13,468 bases of DNA from positions 1 to 13,468 of the forward strand of contig JAIVHR010000008.1 of NCBI GenBank assembly GCA_020200935.1, written 5' to 3'. Below, piece by piece: positions 1-8,403 of this stretch; within the stretch, counting starts at the first letter, position 1; every line of letters starts with the position of its first letter. Source of the stretch: Sphingomonadales bacterium (GTDB taxonomy: Bacteria; Pseudomonadota; Alphaproteobacteria; Sphingomonadales; Sphingomonadaceae). The position numbers and the translations under genes are program-made. The notes under the pieces are model-generated. The model did no database searches. It was not told the origin of the DNA and was given only the letters and a program-made list of their open reading frames with translations.

Positions 1-1475
1 GCATGGCAGACCGCCAGACCGCGGCCTTCGCCTTCCGCCATAACGACTATATTTTCGACCAGATGAACGGCGCCCAGAGCGGGCTGCCGGCTTTCCTGAT
101 CAATATCCACCGGGTCAGCAGCCAGGAGGATGCCGAAGCCTATGTCCAGCGGCTCGAAGGGCTGGGGCCGGTCATCGACACGCTGATCGCCGAGGCCGAG
201 GCACGCGCCGCCAACGGCGTGATGCCGCCCGACTGGGTCTATCCCTATGTGCTCTCTGATTCGCGCAACGTGATCACCGGCGCGCCCTTCACCGAGGGCG
301 AGGATGCGCCGCTGTTCGCCGATCTCAAGGAAAAGGTCGATGCGCTTGATATCGACCAGGCGGCCAAGGACGATCTCATCGCGCGCGGCCGCGCGGCGCT
401 GCTGCAATCGGTCCGGCCGGCCTATGAGCGGCTGATCGCGATGCTCGAGGCGCAGCAACCCAACGCACCGACCGATGACGGCATCTGGCGGCTCGATGAT
501 GGCGAAGCCTATTATGCCGAGCGGCTGCGCTATTACACGACCACCGATCTCGCCGCCGACGAGATCCACCAGCTCGGCCTCGAAAATGTCGAGCGGATCC
601 ATGGCGAGATGCGGGCGATCATGGAGCAGGTCGGCTTCGAGGGCACGCTGCAGGCATTCTTCGAGCACCTCAGAACGAGCGACGACATGTTCTACGAGAC
701 GCGCGAGGCCTATCTCGCCGATGCCAACGCGGCGATCGAACGGATGCGGGTGCTGCTGCCCGAATATTTCGGGCGGCTTCCCGAATCCGAACTGATCGTC
801 AAGCCGGTCGAGGAATTCCGTGAGCAATCGGCGGGCAAGGCGTTTTACAATTCGCCGGCGCCCGACGGATCGCGCCCGGGCACCTATTACGTCAATCTCT
901 ACAATCTGCGCGACATGTCGAGGACCGAGCTCGAGGCGCTGGCCTTCCACGAGGCGGTGCCCGGCCATCATCTCCAGCGCGCGCTGCAGACCGAAACCGA
1001 GGGCATTCCGCCCTTCCGGCGGTTCGGCGGCTTTACCGCCTATACCGAAGGCTGGGGCCTCTATTCCGAAGAGCTGGCGCACGATATGGGCGCCTATTCG
1101 GGCCCCTACAGCGAATTCGGCCGGCTCGGCATGGAATTGTGGCGCGCCTGCCGGCTGGTCGTCGATACCGGCATCCATCATATGCGCTGGTCGCGCGAGG
1201 AGGCGATCGCCTATCTGCAGCAAAACACCCCCAACCCCGAAGGCGACATCCGCAAGGCGATCGAGCGCTATGTCGTCTATCCGGGTCAGGCGACGGCCTA
1301 TATGATCGGCAAGCTCAAGATCATGGAGCTGCGCCAGCGAGCGATGGACGCGCTGGGCGAGGATTTCACTTATGCCGGCTTCCATGACGTGGTGCTCGAG
1401 CCGGGTCCGGTGCCGCTCGATATCCTCGAAGAGAATGTCGACGCCTGGATCGAATCGGTCCGATCCGGCGATTGA
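1..1475 (+). CDS. DUF885 family predicted metallopeptidase, 5' end cut off by window edge
   Basis: This reads as the C-terminal 490 residues of a DUF885 protein, a family of predicted zinc peptidases that are usually exported and about 550-600 residues long. The zinc-binding signature HEAVPGHH is visible at residues 316-323 (numbering from the Met codon at position 3). A conserved TEGWGLYSE block follows, with E349 a likely further metal ligand. The frame is open to the first base and no signal peptide is seen, so the Met at position 3 is probably internal and the true start lies upstream. The C-terminal half keeps the family's usual blocks, for example YVVYPGQATAYMIGKLK. The stop is TGA at 1473-1475, followed by a hairpin with a T-tract. 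Peptidase activity is inferred from the motif only; substrate and location are unknown. It appears unrelated to the SUF operon downstream. Confidence 0.85.
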   Translation, partial: MADRQTAAFAFRHNDYIFDQMNGAQSGLPAFLINIHRVSSQEDAEAYVQRLEGLGPVIDTLIAEAEARAANGVMPPDWVYPYVLSDSRNVITGAPFTEGEDAPLFADLKEKVDALDIDQAAKDDLIARGRAALLQSVRPAYERLIAMLEAQQPNAPTDDGIWRLDDGEAYYAERLRYYTTTDLAADEIHQLGLENVERIHGEMRAIMEQVGFEGTLQAFFEHLRTSDDMFYETREAYLADANAAIERMRVLLPEYFGRLPESELIVKPVEEFREQSAGKAFYNSPAPDGSRPGTYYVNLYNLRDMSRTELEALAFHEAVPGHHLQRALQTETEGIPPFRRFGGFTAYTEGWGLYSEELAHDMGAYSGPYSEFGRLGMELWRACRLVVDTGIHHMRWSREEAIAYLQQNTPNPEGDIRKAIERYVVYPGQATAYMIGKLKIMELRQRAMDALGEDFTYAGFHDVVLEPGPVPLDILEENVDAWIESVRSGD

Positions 1476-1541
1476 TTGGCTGGCGCCAGGCGATTGCGTC
1501 CAATACAGCTTGGGTTCTGACGGCTATCTCGCCGATCGCGA

Positions 1542-1607
1542 CCCGAAGGATTCGATGATCCTTCGACTCTGGGGCCTCCGATCCTTCGGGACCGGGGCCC
1601 TCTTTTT
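1542..1607 (+). terminator. Rho-independent terminator-like hairpin with alternative pairings
   Basis: About 65 nt after the DUF885 stop, GGGCC (1572-1576) can pair with GGCCC (1596-1600), with an inner CCGA/TCGG stem (1578-1581/1586-1589). TCTTTTT follows at 1601-1607. Just upstream, CGAAGGAT (1544-1551) pairs perfectly with ATCCTTCG (1558-1565). The extended CCCGAAGGAT (1542-1551) can instead pair over 10 bp with ATCCTTCGGG (1581-1590), which would break the terminator stem. The simplest reading is the terminator of the DUF885 transcript. The mutually exclusive pairings also fit an attenuator. I see nothing convincing between 1608 and 1706. Confidence 0.55.
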
Positions 1608-1706
1608 GTGCAATGCCTTCCTGTTGATGCCGGTGGGTGCGCGGCCGAAGAAGGCGGGAAGGTTGACGGGGCTCACATCGGATGGCTGACAACGCCCCGA
1701 AATCGC

Positions 1707-1722
1707 TTGACCTCATGCCTCA
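1707..1722 (+). promoter_or_regulatory. Possible -35 element TTGACC overlapping a TGA-N9-TCA motif
   Basis: TTGACC at 1707-1712 resembles a sigma-70 -35 box and lies 62 nt before the regulator's GTG start. No good -10 box is found at the standard spacing. TAGATT at 1746-1751 is the closest match, but it is too far away (33 nt). The same bases form TGA (1708-1710)-N9-TCA (1720-1722), which matches the core described for RirA iron-responsive operators in other alphaproteobacteria. With only six fixed bases, chance is a real possibility. The position upstream of a SUF operon is suggestive, not proof. Confidence 0.25.
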
Positions 1723-1736
1723 TCCCCACCACATCG

Positions 1737-1761
1737 CAATCGGAGTAGATTGATCCGATTG
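1737..1761 (+). promoter_or_regulatory. 25-bp inverted repeat, candidate operator of the Rrf2 regulator
   Basis: CAATCGGA (1737-1744) and TCCGATTG (1754-1761) are perfect inverted 8-mers separated by 9 nt. The 25-bp overall length equals that of the type 1 sites bound by dimeric E. coli IscR. The repeat ends at the first base of the Shine-Dalgarno sequence of the regulator gene and surrounds TAGATT, the only -10-like hexamer here. Binding would therefore block transcription of the whole suf operon. Autoregulation is inferred from position and symmetry; I cannot match the half-site sequence to a published motif. Confidence 0.55.
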
Positions 1762-1766
1762 GAGGG
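1761..1766 (+). promoter_or_regulatory. Shine-Dalgarno GGAGGG fixing the GTG start of the Rrf2 regulator
   Basis: GGAGGG lies 7 nt before GTG at 1774. It supports that start over the in-frame TTG at 1750, which lies inside the palindrome and would place the SD within the coding region. The resulting N-terminus, [14 protein letters not shown], is the usual beginning of this family. Confidence 0.75.
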
Positions 1767-1773
1767 TTTGCGC

Positions 1774-2220
1774 GTGCGACTGTCGAGCATGGCCGATTAT
1801 GCCGTGGTGCTGATGAGCGCCGCCGCGCGCCATTGCGGCACGGCATCGCTTGTCGATGCCGATAGCAAGAAACGCGCGCGGACCAGCGCCACCGCGCTCG
1901 CCGAGGAAACCGGCGTGCCGCTGGCGACCGCGCAGAAGCTGGTCAGCATGCTCTCCAAGGCCGGTCTCGTCCGCTCGGCGCGCGGCACCGGCGGCGGCAT
2001 CCAGCTTGCCCGGCCCGCCGCCGCGATCACCCTCACCGACATTATCGAGGCGGTCGAAGGGCCGATCGCGATGACCGCCTGCGCTCCTTATGGCCGGCAC
2101 GATTGCGGGCTCGAAGAATGCTGTTCGGTCCGCCCGCATTGGGGCGCGGTCAACAATGCCGTGCGCGGCGCGCTCGACGGCGTCAGTCTGGCGAGCCTGT
2201 CGGAAGGAGTCGCGGCGTGA
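1774..2220 (+). CDS. Rrf2-family SUF system Fe-S cluster assembly regulator (IscR-like)
   Basis: A 148-residue winged-helix regulator of the Rrf2 family. The N-terminus [14 protein letters not shown] and the helix-turn-helix and wing ([22 protein letters not shown], then [14 protein letters not shown]) are typical of the SUF-associated subgroup. A cysteine-rich segment near the C-terminus carries C103, H109, C111, C116, C117 and H122, suited to binding an Fe-S cluster. The spacing differs from the C92-C98-C104-H107 set of E. coli IscR. It heads the suf operon and overlaps sufB by 4 nt (GTGA 2217-2220). It probably senses cluster supply and controls its own operon through the dyad at 1737-1761. 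The GTG start at 1774 is chosen because of GGAGGG 7 nt upstream. Function is assigned by family and position; the cluster itself is inferred. Confidence 0.9.
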   Translation: MRLSSMADYAVVLMSAAARHCGTASLVDADSKKRARTSATALAEETGVPLATAQKLVSMLSKAGLVRSARGTGGGIQLARPAAAITLTDIIEAVEGPIAMTACAPYGRHDCGLEECCSVRPHWGAVNNAVRGALDGVSLASLSEGVAA

Positions 2221-3698
2221 ACGAACAGACCAAGCTCAAGGACGCCGAAGCGCGGGCGGCGGTCAAGAGGGCCGAGAGCTACGAATGGGGCTTCTCCTCC
2301 GACGTTGAGCAGGATTTCGCGCCCAAGGGGCTCGACGAGAGCACCGTCCGCTTCATCTCGGCCAAGAAAAACGAGCCCGAATGGATGCTCGCCTGGCGGT
2401 TGAAGGCCTTCGAACGCTGGAAGACGATGACCGAGCCCGACTGGGCGAAGCTCGACATCCCGATGATCGATTATCAGGATGCCTATTATTATGCAGAGCC
2501 CAGGCAGAAGGAAAAGCTCAAGAGCCTCGACGAACTCGATCCGGAAATCCGCCGGACCTACGAAAAGCTCGGCATCCCGATCGAGGAGCAAAAGGTGCTC
2601 GCCGGCGTCGAGGGCGCGAGGAAGGTCGCCGTCGATGCGGTGTTCGACAGCGTCAGCGTCGCCACAACCTTCCGCGAGGAATTGAAGAAGGCCGGCGTCA
2701 TTTTCCTGTCGATCTCCGAAGCGATCCGCGAATATCCCGAGCTGGTGAAGAAATGGATCGGCAAGGTCGTGCCGCGCGGCGATAATTATTTCGCCGCATT
2801 GAACAGCGCGGTCTTTTCCGACGGCACCTTCGTCTACATCCCTGAAGGCACGCGCTGTCCGATGGAACTGTCGACCTATTTCCGGATCAACGCCGAGAAT
2901 ACCGGCCAGTTCGAGCGCACGCTTATCGTGGCCGAAAAGGGCAGCTATGTCAGCTATCTGGAAGGCTGTACGGCGCCGATGCGCGACGAGAACCAGCTCC
3001 ATGCCGCGGTCGTCGAGCTGATCGCGCTCGACGATGCCGAGATCAAATATTCGACCGTCCAGAACTGGTATCCGGGCGATGCCGAGGGCAAGGGCGGGAT
3101 CTACAATTTCGTCACCAAGCGCGGGCTGTGCCAGGGCAGGAACAGCAAGATCAGCTGGACCCAGGTCGAGACCGGCAGCGCGATCACATGGAAATATCCG
3201 AGCTGCGTGTTGAACGGCGAGAACAGCGTCGGCGAATTCTATTCGGTTGCGCTGACCAATAACTATCAGCAGGCCGATACCGGCACCAAGATGATCCACA
3301 ATGCGCCGGGCACGCGCTCGACGATCATCTCCAAGGGGATCAGCGCCGGCCATAGCGACAACACCTATCGCGGCCTCGTCCGCGTCGGCCCCAAGGCCGA
3401 AGGCGTGCGCAACTTCACCCAGTGCGATTCGCTGCTGCTCGGCGATGAATGCGGCGCGCATACCGTGCCCTATATCGAGGTCTCGAACCCTTCGGCGCAG
3501 GTCGAGCATGAGGCGACGACTTCGAAGATTTCGGACGACCAGCTGTTCTACGCGATGCAGCGCGGCCTCGACGAGGAAGAGGCGGTGGCGCTGATCGTCA
3601 ACGGTTTCGCCAGGGAAGTTCTCAAGGAGCTGCCGATGGAATTCGCCGTCGAGGCGCAGAAGCTGCTCGCCATTTCGCTCGAGGGGAGCGTCGGATGA
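2217..3698 (+). CDS. sufB: SufB, Fe-S cluster assembly scaffold subunit
   Basis: A 493-residue SufB, almost the same length as the E. coli protein (495). SufB is the scaffold of the cytoplasmic SufBC2D complex, which builds Fe-S clusters from SufS-derived sulfur with energy from SufC. Key residues are present: C251 in [12 protein letters not shown] (equivalent of E. coli C254), C403 in [10 protein letters not shown] (C405) and E430-H431-E432 in [11 protein letters not shown] (E432-H433-E434). The C-terminal block [15 protein letters not shown] is the usual SufB ending that contacts SufC. The start is GTG at 2217, overlapping the regulator stop, with AAGGAG (2204-2209) 7 nt upstream. An earlier in-frame TTG (2103) would place 38 unlike residues in front, so I reject it. 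The next gene starts inside its stop (ATGA 3695-3698). Confidence 0.97.
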   Translation: MNEQTKLKDAEARAAVKRAESYEWGFSSDVEQDFAPKGLDESTVRFISAKKNEPEWMLAWRLKAFERWKTMTEPDWAKLDIPMIDYQDAYYYAEPRQKEKLKSLDELDPEIRRTYEKLGIPIEEQKVLAGVEGARKVAVDAVFDSVSVATTFREELKKAGVIFLSISEAIREYPELVKKWIGKVVPRGDNYFAALNSAVFSDGTFVYIPEGTRCPMELSTYFRINAENTGQFERTLIVAEKGSYVSYLEGCTAPMRDENQLHAAVVELIALDDAEIKYSTVQNWYPGDAEGKGGIYNFVTKRGLCQGRNSKISWTQVETGSAITWKYPSCVLNGENSVGEFYSVALTNNYQQADTGTKMIHNAPGTRSTIISKGISAGHSDNTYRGLVRVGPKAEGVRNFTQCDSLLLGDECGAHTVPYIEVSNPSAQVEHEATTSKISDDQLFYAMQRGLDEEEAVALIVNGFAREVLKELPMEFAVEAQKLLAISLEGSVG

Positions 3699-4021
3699 TC
3701 ATCGCCCTGTTCGTTCTCTCCGGTGCTGCTTTGGCCTCGTCGGAAGCCGAGGCGTTTTACGAGCCTTATCGCCAATGCATGACCGAATCGGTCGCGGAGG
3801 TCTTCGATCCGGAACAGTCAGACGAGCAAATTCTAGATGCCGCTCGCAGCCAGTGCATGGACGAAAATCTCTACGCGGGCACCAACGCGATCTTCAAGGA
3901 GATCGCGGTGACCGGATCGCAGGAAACCGCCATCGACAATCTGAGCAATTATCGCGCGGAAATCGAGACCGAGGCGCTCGAAGCTGCGCGTCAGACATTG
4001 AATGTCATCGATCATGACTGA
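3695..4021 (+). CDS. Small predicted exported protein with a Cys-x25-Cys pair, inside the suf operon
   Basis: I do not recognise a named family. The 108-residue product starts with a hydrophobic stretch, [14 protein letters not shown], followed by SSEA, which looks like a short signal peptide cleaved near residue 14. The mature part is acidic and probably helical, with two cysteines, C28 (YRQCMTES) and C54 (RSQCMDEN), 26 residues apart. That spacing, and the C-x-x-E-x-x-A-E pattern after the first Cys, recur in the next gene, so the two look like distant paralogues. The ATG overlaps the sufB stop (ATGA), so translation is probably coupled to sufB. Base composition looks less GC-extreme than in sufB. 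Export to the periplasm and a disulfide are inferred; any link to Fe-S assembly rests on position alone. Confidence 0.75.
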   Translation: MIIALFVLSGAALASSEAEAFYEPYRQCMTESVAEVFDPEQSDEQILDAARSQCMDENLYAGTNAIFKEIAVTGSQETAIDNLSNYRAEIETEALEAARQTLNVIDHD

Positions 4022-4087
4022 TCGAACGGCTCGTTCTGTGAATCCAGTGCAGGCACTGCGCTGGACCAGCCACGAAGGAAATGTGGG

Positions 4088-4656
4088 ATGAAGTTGCGTA
4101 TCGTATCCGTTGCGGCTTGCGCCGCCCTGCTGGCCGCTCCGGCTTTCGCCCAGTCCGAGGAAGAGGACGGCGAACTGGATCTCGAATCGGTCGATTCGCT
4201 GTTCGGCGATGCAGTGGTTACCGAACCGACCGAGGATCGGGCCGATGCCGCCGAGGAGGACGCGCCGGTGACCGAGGACGATGCCGACGGGCCGGGCGGC
4301 GGCAACGAGGCCGTCGTCTCCGAAGAGCCGCCCGCCGAACCGTCCGATCTCGACCGCGCCTATACGCATTATGCGCAATGCGTCGCCGAGGCGGCGGCCG
4401 AGCTCGAGATCGCCGATTTCGCGATCGACGATATCGGCGGCGAGGCCGTGCTGCGCTGTTCGGGCGCGCGGGCGGCCTATGTCAACGCCTTCTATTTCGG
4501 CCTGGTGCCGCGCTATCCGGGGCTCGCCGAACCTCAGATCCGCGCGACCGCCGAAAGGCTGGTCGCGGCGACCGACGCTTTCCTCGCCACCAAGGCCGGC
4601 GAGGAAGCCACGCTGGCGCGCGCCAACCGGCCGGTCGACGATGAGGCGATCTCCGA

Positions 4657-4660
<4 letters not shown>
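4088..4660 (+). CDS. Predicted exported protein with acidic linker and Cys-x25-Cys domain, inside the suf operon
   Basis: This encodes 190 residues with a clear signal peptide (MKLRIVSVAACAALLAAPAFA, cleavage likely after residue 21). Residues 22-88 form a strongly acidic, Pro/Gly-containing low-complexity linker. A C-terminal domain of about 100 residues carries C98 (HYAQCVAEAAAE) and C124 (LRCSGARAAY). The 26-residue Cys-Cys distance and surrounding pattern match the preceding small gene, suggesting duplication of one domain. C11 lies in the signal peptide (VAAC), but its position early in the hydrophobic core makes a lipoprotein unlikely. GAAGGA (4074-4079) supports the ATG at 4088. The 66-nt gap before it contains only a small hairpin (4045-4058) without a T-tract. 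It overlaps sufC by 4 nt. Function unknown. Confidence 0.75.
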
Positions 4661-5408
<748 letters not shown>

Positions 5409-5412
<4 letters not shown>

Positions 5413-6185
5413 GCGAGACGCTTCCCCTCCCCACCCCCCCTCTTCCTACTAAGGGCGACGAGGCCTGGCGCTATGCCGATCTCGATGCGCTGGCGCCGGT
5501 CTGGCCCGATATCGCCGGCAAGCGCGAGGAGATCGTCGTGTCCGCCGGCGAGAGCGCGGCGCGCCGGATCGTGCTCGAAGCGCGCGACCCGAATGTCGAT
5601 ATCCGCACCCTCGCGGTGCGCATCGGCAAGCATGCCCGCTTCGATCTCCATTGCCTCGCCATCGCCGCCGATTACGGCCGCATCGCGGTTGAGGTGACGC
5701 TCGAAGAGGGCGCGCATTTCGAACTCGGCGGCGCGATCCTCGGATCGGGCGGCCAGACGCTCGAAATCGTCACCGACGTGCGCCATGCCGAACCCGGCGC
5801 GACGAGCAACCAGGTCGTCCGCTCGGTGCTCGGCGGCAAGGCCACGGGCAGCTTCCTCGGCAAGGTCGGCGTCGCGCGCCACGCGCAGAAGACCGACGCC
5901 GCCCAGTCGGTCAAGGCGATGCTGCTCGACCGCACGGCGCGCGCCAACGCCAAGCCCGAGCTCGAAATCTTCGCCGACGACGTCAAATGCGCGCATGGCG
6001 CCACCGTCGGCGAACTCGACAAGGCGGCGCTGTTCTACATGGCCTCGCGCGGCATCCCGCCCGCCGAGGCGCGCCGGCTGATGCTCCGGGCGTTTATCGC
6101 GGATGCCTTCGTGGCGATCGAGGATGAGGCGGCGCGCGAGGAGATCGAGGGCCGGGCGCTCGAAGCGCTGGGAGCGATGTTGTGA
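5409..6185 (+). CDS. sufD: SufD, Fe-S cluster assembly subunit, short form
   Basis: A 258-residue SufD, partner of SufB and SufC in the scaffold complex. Recognisable blocks are the N-terminal DEAWRYADLDAL and the C-terminal ELEIFADDVKCAHGATVGEL, with C194 and H196; H196 corresponds to the conserved E. coli H360. The SufB/SufD-family ending ALFYMASRGIPPAEARRLML is also present. The protein is about 160 residues shorter than E. coli SufD (423); the shortening falls in the N-terminal helical and early beta-helix regions. GTG at 5409 overlaps the sufC stop, with AGGAGG (5399-5404) 4 nt before it. The first codons lie in a pyrimidine-rich stretch including a run of seven C (5434-5440), giving the odd start SETLPLPTPPLPTKG. 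Confidence 0.92.
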
Positions 6186-6589
6186 GCTCACTGCTGCCGG
6201 CCTTTTTCTTGGCGCAGGCCCTTCCGCAAGCCTTGCCACCGCCCACTTTCCCCGATGCTTTTGTCGGAGTCTGGGACATATCCGCCGAGGCTTGTGCTGG
6301 ATCGCACAGCACATATCGGATCCGGATCGAGCCGCGATTGATCCGCTATTGGGAATCCGATGGCATGCCGATCGAGCTGTTCGGCGCGGATGATCGCGAT
6401 GTCCATGTGAAGCTCGGCATGTCGGGCGAAGGAGAAAGCTGGGAATCGCGGACTCGCTTCGTACTCAGTGCTGACGGCGATCAGCTATTTGCAGAAGCGC
6501 TGCCGCAGGTCGGCGAGGATTATTTCAAGACCATCTGGTTCTATCACCGGTGTCCGGCCGACACGCGGATGGGGTATTCCCCCGAATGA
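6182..6589 (+). CDS. Predicted exported protein with two cysteines between sufD and sufS
   Basis: I do not recognise a family. The 135-residue product begins MSSLLPAFFLAQALPQALP, a short hydrophobic stretch that could be a signal peptide or export anchor but lacks a basic n-region. The body looks beta-rich, with C38 (SAEACAGSHS) and C124 near the end (FYHRCPADTR) and an early FVGVWDIS block reminiscent of small lipocalin-like periplasmic proteins; that comparison is only an impression. GTG at 6182 overlaps the sufD stop (GTGA), with GGGAG (6170-6174) 7 nt upstream, and the end overlaps sufS (ATGA). Base composition looks less GC-rich than the flanking suf genes. No sequence likeness to the other two exported proteins of the operon is evident beyond the cysteine pair. 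Confidence 0.7.
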   Translation: MSSLLPAFFLAQALPQALPPPTFPDAFVGVWDISAEACAGSHSTYRIRIEPRLIRYWESDGMPIELFGADDRDVHVKLGMSGEGESWESRTRFVLSADGDQLFAEALPQVGEDYFKTIWFYHRCPADTRMGYSPE

Positions 6590-7809
6590 ATATCCAGACC
6601 GCCACCTCTTGCTCTCCGGCCTCGCTTGGTGCTCGTCCCGATTTCCCGAGCCTCGCCGAGGGCTGGCATTATCTCGATAGCGCGGCGACGGCGCTCAAGC
6701 CGCAGCCCGTGATCGACGCCGTCGCCGAGGGCTATGGCGCGCGTTATGCGACCGTCCATCGCGGCGTCTATGCGCGCTCGGCCGAGATGACGCGCGCCTT
6801 CGAGGCGGCGCGCGCGCGGATCGCCGGCTTTCTCGGCGGCAGGCCCGAGGAGGTCGTCTTCACGCGCGGCGGCACCGAGGCGATCAACCTCGTCGCCAAC
6901 AGCTGGGGCAACGCCAATATCGGCGAAGGCGACCGGATCATGCTTTCGGCGCTCGAACATCACGCCAATATCGTCCCCTGGCAGATGCTCGCCCAACGCA
7001 CCGGCGCCGAAATCGACGTCGCCCCGTTGACCGATGACGGCGCGATCGATCTCGATGCGCTCGGCGACATGCTGACCGATCGCCACAGGCTCGTCGCGCT
7101 CGCGCATGTCTCCAACGTGCTCGGCGGCGTGCTCGACGCGCAGCGCGCGGCCGATCTCGCTCATAATGTCGGCGCGAAACTGCTGCTCGACGGCTGCCAG
7201 GCCGTGCCGCGGATGGCGGTCGATGTCGCGGCGCTCGATTGCGATTTCTACGTCTTTTCGAGCCACAAGCTTTACGGCCCGACCGGCATCGGCGCGCTCT
7301 GGGCACGCGGTGAGATTCTCGAATCGATGCCGCCCTGGGAAGGTGGCGGATCGATGATCGACCGCGTCAGCTGGAAGGACACGACATACGGCCCCCCGCC
7401 GCTGCGCTTCGAGGCCGGCACGCCGCATATCGTCGGCGCGCTCGGGCTCGAAGCGGCGATCGATTATGTCGAGGCGATCGGGCTCGATCGGATCCACGCC
7501 GCCGAATGCGCTTTGGTCGGCGAGGCGCGCGCGGCATTGGGCGCGATCAATTCGGTGCGGCTCTTCGGCCCGGCGGATTCGGCCGGCATCGTCAGCTTCG
7601 GCATCGAGGGCGTGCATCCGCACGATATCGCCACCATATTGGACGAAGAGGGCGTCGCGATCCGCGCCGGGCATCATTGCGCCCAGCCGCTGATGGAGAC
7701 GCTCGGCGTCGAGGCGACCGCGCGGGCGAGCTTCGGCCTCTACAGCAACAGCGAGGATGTCGCGGCGCTGATCCGCGGCGTCGAGCGCGTGACGAGAATT
7801 TTCAGGTGA
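6586..7809 (+). CDS. sufS: SufS, PLP-dependent cysteine desulfurase
   Basis: A 407-residue group II cysteine desulfurase, which releases sulfur from L-cysteine as a protein persulfide for cluster assembly. The PLP lysine is K228 in SSHKLYGP, H125 stacks on the cofactor (LEHHANIVPWQ), and the persulfide cysteine is C365 in AGHHCAQPLM. The RAGHHCAQP form is typical of SufS, not IscS. Length matches E. coli SufS (406). ATG at 6586 overlaps the preceding stop (ATGA). An in-frame ATG 36 nt earlier would add 12 residues lying within the previous gene and is less likely. No SufE or SufU sulfur acceptor is encoded in the window, so the partner must lie elsewhere or be dispensed with. Confidence 0.97.
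   Translation: MNIQTATSCSPASLGARPDFPSLAEGWHYLDSAATALKPQPVIDAVAEGYGARYATVHRGVYARSAEMTRAFEAARARIAGFLGGRPEEVVFTRGGTEAINLVANSWGNANIGEGDRIMLSALEHHANIVPWQMLAQRTGAEIDVAPLTDDGAIDLDALGDMLTDRHRLVALAHVSNVLGGVLDAQRAADLAHNVGAKLLLDGCQAVPRMAVDVAALDCDFYVFSSHKLYGPTGIGALWARGEILESMPPWEGGGSMIDRVSWKDTTYGPPPLRFEAGTPHIVGALGLEAAIDYVEAIGLDRIHAAECALVGEARAALGAINSVRLFGPADSAGIVSFGIEGVHPHDIATILDEEGVAIRAGHHCAQPLMETLGVEATARASFGLYSNSEDVAALIRGVERVTRIFR
7804..7809 (+). promoter_or_regulatory. Shine-Dalgarno AGGTGA deciding the sufT start
   Basis: AGGTGA sits 8 nt before the ATG at 7818 and fits the anti-SD tail well. The alternative GTG at 7806, which overlaps the sufS stop, has no good SD of its own, so the ATG is favoured. 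Confidence 0.55.
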
Positions 7810-7817
7810 GCGACGGC

Positions 7818-8375
7818 ATGAACAGCGAAAGAAAGATCGAGCGCGAAGAGGTCGACAAGGTCGACACGCCGGCCAAGGCGCGCGTCGAGGATGCGCGCGA
7901 GGCAGACGGCGAGGAGGACGGCGAGGAAGACGGCGCGGTCGTCGCGCCCTCGCCCTTCGAGGCGCAGCAGGCCTCCGACGAAAGCGCGCGCGAGACGATG
8001 GAGCGCAAGAAGGATTATCTCGAAGGCTTCCTCGCCCGGCAGCCGATGCCCGATCCCGACGCCGAGGAATCGGACGATCTGCAAACCGCCGTCGAAGACG
8101 CGCTGAAGGAAATCTACGACCCCGAAATCCCGGTCAATATCTACGATCTCGGGCTGATCTACGGCGTCGAGATCACGCCGAACAAGGAGGCGATCGTCAC
8201 CATGACCTTGACCACGCCGCATTGCCCGGTCGCCGAATCGATGCCGGGCGAGGTCGAATTGCGCGTCGGCGCGGTGCCGGGCGTCGGCCATGCCGAGGTC
8301 AACCTCGTCTGGGACCCGCCCTGGAGCCCCGACAAGATGACCGACGAGGCGCGGCTCGAATTGGGGATGCTGTGA
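7818..8375 (+). CDS. sufT: SufT-like DUF59/MIP18 Fe-S assembly protein with acidic N-terminal extension
   Basis: 185 residues. The C-terminal ~105 residues form a DUF59 (MIP18) domain: VEDALKEIYDPEIPVNIYDL, then TLTTPHCPVAESMP with the conserved C136, then VGHAEVNLVWDPPWSPDKM. DUF59 proteins help mature Fe-S proteins and are regular members of SUF operons. The first ~75 residues are unusual: a highly charged, probably disordered stretch with DGEEDGEEDG encoded by a 12-bp repeat, then a helical RETMERKKDYLEGF segment. The ATG at 7818 is preferred because of AGGTGA; a GTG at 7806 would add four residues and overlap the sufS stop. The domain assignment is secure. Its exact step in cluster transfer is inferred. 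Confidence 0.9.
   Translation: MNSERKIEREEVDKVDTPAKARVEDAREADGEEDGEEDGAVVAPSPFEAQQASDESARETMERKKDYLEGFLARQPMPDPDAEESDDLQTAVEDALKEIYDPEIPVNIYDLGLIYGVEITPNKEAIVTMTLTTPHCPVAESMPGEVELRVGAVPGVGHAEVNLVWDPPWSPDKMTDEARLELGML
7905..7934 (+). repeat. 12-bp in-frame tandem repeat encoding DGEE units in sufT
   Basis: GACGGCGAGGAG (7905-7916), GACGGCGAGGAA (7917-7928) and GACGGC (7929-7934) make two and a half units. Each unit encodes Asp-Gly-Glu-Glu. Gain or loss of units would keep the frame and change the length of the acidic tail. Confidence 0.8.
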
Positions 8376-8403
8376 TGGCGAGGGGAATTGGTCTGCAACG
8401 GAT

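Noticed and set aside
1555..1689. 44-codon ORF (MILRLWGLRSFG...) with GAAGGA 4 nt upstream
   Set aside because: It runs through the terminator hairpin and T-tract, and its apparent SD is part of the hairpin stem. A leader peptide cannot be excluded but there is no support for one.
1476..1773. Possible tRNA, small RNA gene or CRISPR array upstream of the regulator
   Set aside because: No cloverleaf, no regularly spaced direct repeats and no recognisable RNA family. Only the hairpins, the -35-like box and the dyad reported above stand out.
2088..3509. Long open frame on the minus strand opposite sufB
   Set aside because: It is a mirror of a high-GC coding gene: low-complexity, rich in Arg, Asp and Ala, no recognisable domain, while sufB on the plus strand is certain.
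4045..4058. CAGTG-CAGG-CACTG hairpin in the gap between the two small exported-protein genes
   Set aside because: It has only a 5-bp stem without a T-tract and is too weak to call a terminator or riboregulator.
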